This document shows, in pieces, positions 58,638 to 64,000 of a stretch of DNA of 64,000 bases (positions are counted from its first letter, which is position 1; the number at the start of each line of letters is the position of its first letter). This DNA comes from Pseudomonadota bacterium. GTDB lineage: Bacteria; Pseudomonadota; Gammaproteobacteria; Burkholderiales; Rhodocyclaceae. Position numbers and translations under genes: made by a program. The stretch covers positions 1-64,000 of the forward strand of contig JAGTRS010000038.1 of the NCBI GenBank assembly GCA_018262195.1, in the 5' to 3' direction. The notes beneath the pieces were generated by a model. It worked only from the letters and a program-made list of their open reading frames with translations. It was not told the origin of the DNA and ran no database searches.

Positions 58638-58654
58638 CGCACCGCAAAGGTGCG
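58638..58654 (-). promoter_or_regulatory. NtrC-like box, operon 2
   Basis: CGCAC-CGCAAAG-GTGCG (plus strand) has a perfect GCAC-N7-GTGC core inside a longer 9-bp inverted repeat (58635-58657). The centre is about 86 bp upstream of the predicted start. A further GTGCA half-site lies at 58671-58675. Confidence 0.6.
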
Positions 58655-58680
58655 TCAGATTTTCAAGATGGTGCAAATAA

Positions 58681-58708
58681 AAACCCGCCGGATCGCTCCG
58701 GCGGGTTT
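58681..58708 (-). terminator. Terminator of the thiolase gene
   Basis: AAACCCGCCGGA and TCCGGCGGGTTT form a 12-bp stem around TCGC, just past the thiolase stop at 58732. On the minus strand it is followed by a T-rich stretch. Confidence 0.85.
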
Positions 58709-58731
58709 TGAGTACATCCAGTTCGTAGTGT

Positions 58732-59913
58732 TTAGGCGCGTTCGAAGATAACAGCAATACCTTGACCGCCACCGATACACATGGTGACCAGTGCATACTT
58801 GCCACCAACGCGTTCCAGTTCGTACAACGCCTTGGTAGCGATGAACGCGCCGGAACAACCAACCGGGTGACCGAGGGCGATTGCGCCGCCGTTCGGGTTG
58901 GTCTTGGCCGGATCGAGGCCGAGCACCTTGGAAACCGACAGAGCCTGGGCAGCGAAAGCTTCGTTGGACTCGATAACGTCCATCTGGTCCAGGGTCAGGC
59001 CAGCCTTCTTCAGGGCAGCCTTGGTCGCCGGGATCGGGCCTTCGCCCATGACATCGTTCGGCACACCGGCAACGGCGTAGCCAGCGATGCGGGCACGCGC
59101 CTTGTGACCGGCCTTGGCAGCAACATCAGCCGCAGCCAGCACGAAGAAAGCAGCACCGTCATTGATGCCGGATGCGTTACCGGCGGTAACAGTACCGTCC
59201 TTCTTGAAGGCCGGCTTCATCTTGGCCAGGGATTCCATGGTCGTGCCACGCTTCAGGTGCTCGTCGGTGTCGAACACCACTTCGCCCTTGCGGGTCTGCT
59301 TGATGATCGGCACGATCTGCGACTTGAAGTAGCCGGCATCGATAGCTGCAGCAGCGCGACGCTGCGATTCGACAGCGAAGGCATCCTGGTCTTCACGGCT
59401 GAAACCATGCTTGGCAGCCAGGTTTTCAGCGGTGATACCCATGTGGCCAACGCCAAACGGGTCGGTCAGCACGGCAACCATCGAGTCGATGGCCTTGGTG
59501 TCACCCATGCGAGCACCGTTACGCAGTGCCGGCAACAGGTAGGCAGCCTTGGACATCACTTCAACACCACCGCCGATACCGTAGTCGGCATCGCCCAGCA
59601 TCAGGTTCTGGGCGGTCGTCACGATACCTTGCAGGCCGGACGCGCACAAACGGGAAACCTGCATGGCGACGGAATCCATCGACAGGCCGGCCTGAATGGA
59701 CGCAACGCGGGAAACATAGGCGTAGCGGGAATCGGTCGGCATGGTGGTGCCAACAGTTACGTAATTGATTGCTTGGGGATCGACACCGGAGCGGGCAATC
59801 GCTTCCTTCATGACGATACCAGCCAGCTCGGTAGATTCGAAATCAGCCAGGGCACCACCAAAGGCACCAATAGCGGAACGAACTGCGCTCAGAACGACGA
59901 CATCTCTGCTCAT
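58732..59913 (-). CDS. Acetyl-CoA C-acyltransferase (thiolase, BktB/PhaA-like)
   Basis: The 393-residue protein has the thiolase triad: Cys 90 in SRLCASGLQ, His in GGAIALGHPVGCSG (about 349) and Cys in TMCIGGGQG (about 379). It condenses or cleaves acyl-CoA. GGAGG precedes ATG 59913, while the upstream in-frame start at 59988 lies outside the homologous region. The nearby phasin makes a PHA precursor role possible, but a beta-oxidation or amino-acid-degradation role is equally possible. Confidence 0.92.
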   Translation of the reverse strand: MSRDVVVLSAVRSAIGAFGGALADFESTELAGIVMKEAIARSGVDPQAINYVTVGTTMPTDSRYAYVSRVASIQAGLSMDSVAMQVSRLCASGLQGIVTTAQNLMLGDADYGIGGGVEVMSKAAYLLPALRNGARMGDTKAIDSMVAVLTDPFGVGHMGITAENLAAKHGFSREDQDAFAVESQRRAAAAIDAGYFKSQIVPIIKQTRKGEVVFDTDEHLKRGTTMESLAKMKPAFKKDGTVTAGNASGINDGAAFFVLAAADVAAKAGHKARARIAGYAVAGVPNDVMGEGPIPATKAALKKAGLTLDQMDVIESNEAFAAQALSVSKVLGLDPAKTNPNGGAIALGHPVGCSGAFIATKALYELERVGGKYALVTMCIGGGQGIAVIFERA

Positions 59914-59939
59914 GTAACTACCTCCACTTGGAAATTGAT

Positions 59940-60863
59940 TCAGCCCACCAGACTGGCGAGCCCCAACAAAAAGAGCAACAACATCCACAACACCGTAGCT
60001 CGCCAGACGAGCCCAACGGCACTCTGCATAAAATCTACGTCGGCCGGGTCACCCAGACCCAACTCTCCACGATCAGATACTTCCACGCCATCAGCCACCG
60101 GCCGTCCCAACTGGACACCAAGGGCACCAGCACCGGCCGCAAGCACGATGCCCATGTCGCGATCAGGCCACTGCGCCGGCTGAGTACGCCAGCAATAGGC
60201 TGCATCCTCGAAATCGCCAACAATGGCGAAAGCGGAAGCGGTCACTCGTAAAGGCAACCAGTCGATCATACCGAAAACTTGTTTGGAAAATATGGAAAAA
60301 TCATTTCGCTGATTGGCATTTTCACTGTTCCAGCGATCGCGGACAATCAGGGAAAGACGGTAAAGCAAGGCGCCGCAAGGCCCGGGCAACAAGACAAACC
60401 ACAGCAGAACAGCAAACACATGGCGATGTGATGCACCCAGCGCACCCTCAATAGCGAGCCGGGCAATATCTTCAGAGCCCAGGTTATAGCTTGACCGCCC
60501 CTGCCATTCGCTGAGCAGTTGACGGGCCCGCTCCAGATCGCCCAGACGCAAAGCCAGCTGGATTTCAGTGTAGTGATGGCTGAACTGCCGGAAGCCCATG
60601 GTCAGATACAGCACGCCGATATTGAGCAGCAAACCAAAAATCGGGTTCAGGGAATACAGCAAGCCGTAGACAATCGCCACGACCAGCACAGGCAACAACA
60701 CCGCCAGGCACCAGGCAAGGACACCGTGCCTGTACGCACCAGCGTTAAAACGGGATTCGATAAAATCCGCCCACGCGCCAAGCGGATCAGCAACAACGCG
60801 CCGGTAATCAAGGGGTTGCAGCTGCTCGATGAGAAAAACTGCAATCAGCGAGAGAAGACTCAT
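59940..60863 (-). CDS. CobD/CbiB-like membrane protein
   Basis: The 307-residue protein has about four or five hydrophobic segments (about 2-16, 45-70, 72-90, 145-170, 285-305) and the segments FRQFSHHYTEIQLALRLGDL and VLAAGAGALGVQLG. It resembles the CobD/CbiB/AmpE-like family in many betaproteobacteria, where it lies near Nudix CoA pyrophosphatases. True CobD synthesises adenosylcobinamide; this one may be a paralogue of unknown function. Confidence 0.75.
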   Translation of the reverse strand: MSLLSLIAVFLIEQLQPLDYRRVVADPLGAWADFIESRFNAGAYRHGVLAWCLAVLLPVLVVAIVYGLLYSLNPIFGLLLNIGVLYLTMGFRQFSHHYTEIQLALRLGDLERARQLLSEWQGRSSYNLGSEDIARLAIEGALGASHRHVFAVLLWFVLLPGPCGALLYRLSLIVRDRWNSENANQRNDFSIFSKQVFGMIDWLPLRVTASAFAIVGDFEDAAYCWRTQPAQWPDRDMGIVLAAGAGALGVQLGRPVADGVEVSDRGELGLGDPADVDFMQSAVGLVWRATVLWMLLLFLLGLASLVG

Positions 60864-60927
60864 GGGGTGCCGAGGATTGCCGTATTCGGCTTATTTTGGT
60901 GTCTCAAAGTATCACGATACCACAAGC

Positions 60928-61524
60928 TCAAGCGTCTTGGAGAAGCCCGAGCCGCTCGCTCAGTGAACGAATCATGCCGGCGGTGGCCCCCCAGATGAAA
61001 TACTCGCCATAAGGCATGGCAAAGTAATTCCGCAGCGCACCACGGTAATGCAGTGAATGCTGCTGATGGTTGCTTGGATCGAGCAAGAAGGAAAGCGGCA
61101 CTTCGAATATCTCGGCAACCTCAAAAGGATCGGGCTGCAGATCAAAAGGCGGCCGGACCAGCGCAACCACCGGCGTCACCCGAAAACCGGTGCCGGTTCG
61201 ATATTCGGGAAGAAAGCCGACAATCTCAACCCGCTCGCGCGACAAGCCAATTTCTTCTTCCGTCTCGCGCAAAGCGGTATGTATCGGCGAGAGGTCCTCA
61301 TCTTCCACACGACCACCAGGAAAACTGATCTGCCCAGCATGGTCCCTCAGATGAGCGGTACGTTGGGTTAGCAAGACAGTATTCCCTCCATCGCGCAGGA
61401 CGATGGGAAACAGCACTGCAGCGGGGGTCAACGGCTGATCTGCGGCACCATCCTCCTGGACAAAATGGCCAGCCAGCGGCTCGGGCAGCAAACTGGCCCG
61501 CAAACGCTCCAGATCAATGGTCAT
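60928..61524 (-). CDS. CoA pyrophosphatase (Nudix hydrolase)
   Basis: The 198-residue protein has an intact Nudix box G(x5)E(x7)REUxEExGU (about 70-94; FPGGRVEDEDLSPIHTALRE, then TEEEIGL), preceded by LLTQRTAHLRDHAGQISFPG, typical of CoA-type Nudix hydrolases (NudL-like). It would cleave CoA to phosphopantetheine and ADP. It overlaps the small coiled-coil gene by four bases. Confidence 0.92.
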   Translation of the reverse strand: MTIDLERLRASLLPEPLAGHFVQEDGAADQPLTPAAVLFPIVLRDGGNTVLLTQRTAHLRDHAGQISFPGGRVEDEDLSPIHTALRETEEEIGLSRERVEIVGFLPEYRTGTGFRVTPVVALVRPPFDLQPDPFEVAEIFEVPLSFLLDPSNHQQHSLHYRGALRNYFAMPYGEYFIWGATAGMIRSLSERLGLLQDA

Positions 61525-61778
61525 GCCGCTGCAGAGTCTTCCTCGATTTCGGCATGTACGGCAGCCAAGGCATCCTGTAGCGTTTCTTCCTGAAGATCAT
61601 TGATGGTTGTCGCCACCAGATCGGCCGACTCGATGGAGCCGACCGGCAGTCGCTTGCTGTCGAGGCTGGCAATCATGACCGCCGAAGCACCAGCCACGCG
61701 CAACAACGCTTGCCGTTCGCCCATCAGCATTTCCAGTTCTTCACGCAATAGTGCAATTTCTTGATCTCTTTTTGGCAC
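61521..61778 (-). CDS. Small coiled-coil hypothetical protein
   Basis: An 85-residue protein, MPKRDQEIALLREELEMLMGE onward, has an N-terminal coiled coil, a short hydrophobic patch (RVAGASAVMIASL) and an acidic C-terminus. It overlaps the Nudix gene by four bases and follows the retropepsin gene after 10 bases. No domain is recognised. Its position in the operon supports it being real. Confidence 0.7.
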   Translation of the reverse strand: MPKRDQEIALLREELEMLMGERQALLRVAGASAVMIASLDSKRLPVGSIESADLVATTINDLQEETLQDALAAVHAEIEEDSAAA

Positions 61779-61788
61779 TTTCTCTCTC

Positions 61789-62463
61789 CTAAAATCGTTT
61801 TTTCAGTGTCATGGTACTGCCATCGCGTTGCATTTCCATCCGATTCAGAAAACTCATTCCGAGCAGGGCTGCAGGCATTTCGGTTGGAAGGATACCGGCC
61901 TCAACGTTATGTAATGTGATATCTCCTATACGCACGGTATCAAGCATGACCCGCATATAGACCGCATTACCATTGGCGGTACTCGCCAGCGCCTTTTTCC
62001 CTTTGTTGGGGTCAATACCAATCCGTCGCGCATCACTTGGGCCAAGAGCGATGAATGTCGCACCAGTGTCAACGACAAAGCGTACCGAAGTACCGTTTAC
62101 CGTTCCTGTTGTGAAGAAATGGCCCTGCCCATCGGCGGTCATGGTGACCTTGCCGGAACCATCGCCATTGGAAGTGCCAATGGCATGCTGACCAACACGC
62201 AGCGGACGTTTCCGGCCACCCACCTCGATCGTTGCCTGGTCTCCCTGAATGGATAGCACCTTCACGCCATCGACAGTCTGCCCAACTGGCACCGCCTGAG
62301 GCTCGCCACCGTTGATCATCAACATGGCCTTGCTGCCCATGATGCCGGCCAGTCCAACATCCTGAGCCATACACGTCGCTGGAAGCAGACACACCAGCAA
62401 AGCGAGCAGCGTAGAATGGCAATTCGATTTTCCGGACATCAATATCATGCAGCCAGTCGCCAT
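61789..62463 (-). CDS. Retropepsin-like aspartic protease (clan AA)
   Basis: The 224-residue protein has a signal peptide (about 12-33, hydrophobic, ending CMAQ), a beta-rich domain and a single retropepsin Asp motif VVDTGATF (Asp 132, Thr 133, Gly 134), later SFLNRMEM. Such proteins are active as dimers. ATG 62463 has AGGGGAG nine bases upstream; ATG 62448 and ATG 62439 are alternatives. It overlaps the divergent glutamine amidotransferase gene by 17 bases. Location: periplasm, inferred. Confidence 0.85.
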   Translation of the reverse strand: MATGCMILMSGKSNCHSTLLALLVCLLPATCMAQDVGLAGIMGSKAMLMINGGEPQAVPVGQTVDGVKVLSIQGDQATIEVGGRKRPLRVGQHAIGTSNGDGSGKVTMTADGQGHFFTTGTVNGTSVRFVVDTGATFIALGPSDARRIGIDPNKGKKALASTANGNAVYMRVMLDTVRIGDITLHNVEAGILPTEMPAALLGMSFLNRMEMQRDGSTMTLKKRF

Positions 62464-63160
62464 CTTTCGTCACTCCCCTACTGAAGGTCCGGGCTATTTT
62501 GCCATATTCCTAGAGCAGCACGGGATTCCGTGGCAATTGATTGCTATCGATGAAGGCGCCACGGTACCCAGCATAGCCGATGGATTTTCCGGACTATGTT
62601 TCATGGGTGGCCCGATGAGTGTGAACGATTCGCTGCCGTGGATCGAACCGGTCTGCGCGCTGATTCGGGACGCCGTAAAAAAGAACATTCCCGTCATCGG
62701 TCACTGCTTGGGCGGGCAATTGATGAGCAAGGCACTCGGTGGCCAGATTACGAAAAACCCGGTCAAGGAAATCGGATGGGGCAACGCCCACGGTGAAGAC
62801 AATGCCATTGCCCGCCACTGGCTCGGCGAACTGGCAGGCAAGAGCGGCACGGTCTTCCAGTGGCACGGCGAAACCTTCAGCATCCCGGCAGATGCGACCC
62901 GTTTGTTCGCCAACAACCACTGCGCCAACCAGATGTTTGCGCTCGGTCCGCACCTCGGCATGCAGTGCCATGTCGAAATGACACCGGAGATGATCGCCAC
63001 CTGGTGCAGCCAATGGGCCGACGAAGCCATCGCTGTTGCCGACCATCCCAGTGTGCAGACACCGGAAACCATGCTGTCCGAGGTCACCGAACGCCTGCCG
63101 ACCATGCGCCAACTGTCAGAACAACTTTACTCAGTGTGGATCAAGGGCTTGACCCGCTAA
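62447..63160 (+). CDS. Class I glutamine amidotransferase domain protein
   Basis: The 237-residue protein has the GATase1 triad: Cys 87 in IGHCLGGQLM, His 175 and Glu 177 in GMQCHVEM, with FMGGPMSVND near the N-terminus. It would hydrolyse glutamine or act as a gamma-glutamyl peptidase. It is a stand-alone domain with no synthetase fused. The start overlaps the divergent retropepsin gene. Confidence 0.9.
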   Translation: MQPVAIFRHSPTEGPGYFAIFLEQHGIPWQLIAIDEGATVPSIADGFSGLCFMGGPMSVNDSLPWIEPVCALIRDAVKKNIPVIGHCLGGQLMSKALGGQITKNPVKEIGWGNAHGEDNAIARHWLGELAGKSGTVFQWHGETFSIPADATRLFANNHCANQMFALGPHLGMQCHVEMTPEMIATWCSQWADEAIAVADHPSVQTPETMLSEVTERLPTMRQLSEQLYSVWIKGLTR

Positions 63161-63168
63161 GCAAATAC

Positions 63169-63192
63169 AAAGGGCAGCCGAAGCTGCCCTTT
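63169..63192 (+). terminator. Terminator of glutamine amidotransferase gene
   Basis: AAAGGGCAGC and GCTGCCCTTT form a 10-bp stem around CGAA, followed by T residues. It lies eight bases past the stop. Confidence 0.88.
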
Positions 63193-63229
63193 TTGATCGC
63201 CGACTAATCGTGTTGCCAAACAGAGTCCA

Positions 63230-63724
63230 TCAATCTCGGAAATTACCCGCCTTGATGGGAAAATCGGTCACTTCCTTGCGAATCAGCGCGATGCAGTCCT
63301 GCAGATCGTCTCGCTTGGCGCCCTGAACACGGACGGCGTCGCCCTGGATCGAGGCCTGCACCTTGAGCTTGGCATCCTTGATGATCTTGACGAGCTTCTT
63401 GGCCAGCTCGGTTTCAATCCCCATCTTGATCTTCAGCTCCTGCTTGACCTTGTTGCCAGAGATCTTTTGCACCGACTGGTGATCCAGACGCTTGGTGCTC
63501 TCGACTTCCTTCTTTTCCATGGCCGGAAACAGAATGTCCTTGATCTGGTCGAGCTGGAAGTCGGAGTCACCGTGCAGCGTGATGACTTTGTCCTTCTCGT
63601 TCAGTTCGACCTTGGCGCTGGTGCCCTTGAAGTCGTAACGGTTTTCAATCTGGCGCGCGGCAACATCGACAGCGTTCTTCAACGCCACCATGTCCGCTTC
63701 GGAGGTGAAGTCAAAGCTCGGCAT
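63230..63724 (-). CDS. YajQ-family nucleotide-binding protein
   Basis: The 164-residue protein has the YajQ pattern: [20 protein letters not shown] at the start, then ENRYDFKGT and a C-terminal [23 protein letters not shown] region split over two beta-alpha units. Some members bind cyclic di-GMP. It precedes the ppnP gene and is on the same strand. Confidence 0.95.
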   Translation of the reverse strand: MPSFDFTSEADMVALKNAVDVAARQIENRYDFKGTSAKVELNEKDKVITLHGDSDFQLDQIKDILFPAMEKKEVESTKRLDHQSVQKISGNKVKQELKIKMGIETELAKKLVKIIKDAKLKVQASIQGDAVRVQGAKRDDLQDCIALIRKEVTDFPIKAGNFRD

Positions 63725-63729
63725 GGCGA

Positions 63730-64000
63730 TTACCCGAAGTGGCAGACGTAGTGGTAGGCATCGCCATCGGCAACGGAAATCTCAAAGCTTGAATTGCCCG
63801 GCACATTGAAGGACTGGCCATCACCGTAGGTCTTCCACTCCGATTCGCCTTTGAGCTTGACGCGGCACGAACCGCCCACACCTTCCATGATCTCCGGCGC
63901 ACCGGTATTGAAGGTCAGGCTGGACGGCAGGATCACTCCGACCGTCTTCTTGGTGCCATCAGCCAGCACCACGGTGTGGCTGACGCACTTGCCGTCAAAA
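63730..64000 (-). CDS. ppnP: Pyrimidine/purine nucleoside phosphorylase PpnP (5' end cut by window edge)
   Basis: The visible part matches the C-terminal ~90 residues of PpnP/Yai[37 protein letters not shown] and [16 protein letters not shown] with final YVCHFG. PpnP is a small cupin that phosphorolyses nucleosides. The frame stays open to the window edge (FDGKCVSHT precedes VVLADG), so the true start is beyond 64000. Confidence 0.92.
   Translation of the reverse strand, partial: FDGKCVSHTVVLADGTKKTVGVILPSSLTFNTGAPEIMEGVGGSCRVKLKGESEWKTYGDGQSFNVPGNSSFEISVADGDAYHYVCHFG

Noticed and set aside
62530-62548. FNR-like TTGATTGCTATCGA
   Set aside because: It is inside the glutamine amidotransferase coding region and deviates in the second half-site.

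Overview
The window looks like a contiguous piece of a betaproteobacterial chromosome, most likely order Rhodocyclales (Dechloromonas/Azonexus-like). The evidence is the conserved gene order purA-hisZ-yjeT-hflC-hflK-hflX-hfq-der-bamB-yfgM-hisS-ispG-rodZ-pilW-rlmN-ndk, a PHA phasin, a FixJ-type DctS/DctR system beside DctA and a TRAP transporter, several c-type cytochromes, and high-GC coding sequence. The genus is inferred, not proven.

Layout. 1-700: tRNA-Leu(CAG) and a small exported protein. 717-16802 (minus strand): a tightly packed, often 4-bp-overlapping housekeeping run for purine and histidine synthesis, membrane proteolysis control, RNA chaperoning, ribosome assembly, outer-membrane assembly, isoprenoid synthesis, cell shape, pilus assembly and 23S rRNA methylation. 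16864-24275: a C4-dicarboxylate module with TRAP transporter dctPQM, carrier dctA and two-component system dctSR. Matching TTGTGG-N4-CCACA palindromes lie upstream of dctP and between dctA and dctS. 24388-31202: trxA, rho (carrying a 13-bp deletion and frameshift), rpmE, a GT39-like membrane protein, orn, an M48 protease, a cytochrome c and rsgA. 31316-37230: an HD-GYP response regulator and a 1561-residue hybrid sensor kinase. 37223-45369 and 56168-58531: two operons of predicted amidoligase/transglutaminase proteins (circularly permuted ATP-grasp, alpha-E, transglutaminase-DUF2126). 45539-49989: mixed small genes, an orphan ParB, a class II cytochrome c and a flavoprotein. 50096-53778: a patchwork accessory stretch of small or hypothetical genes. 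53937-64000: BaiN-type flavoprotein, phasin, thiolase, CbiB-like protein, Nudix hydrolase, retropepsin-like protease, glutamine amidotransferase, YajQ and a truncated PpnP.

Most interesting signal. Both amidoligase operons, about 13 kb apart, carry a well-spaced sigma-54 -24/-12 element with NtrC-like GCAC-N7-GTGC palindromes 71-107 bp upstream of the predicted start. This suggests that an enigmatic peptide-ligase/transglutaminase system is co-regulated by nitrogen starvation. One operon has a fused ATP-grasp/alpha-E protein plus two transglutaminases; the other has the split pair. The proteasome-like Anbu partner is not in the window.

Other points are the rho lesion (a 13-bp deletion between GCGG repeats that restores exactly 419 residues when undone), the shared DctR operators, and a phasin promoter with a perfect FNR/Anr box and a 19-bp PhaR-like palindrome. 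All calls come from reading the sequence; no database search was run.
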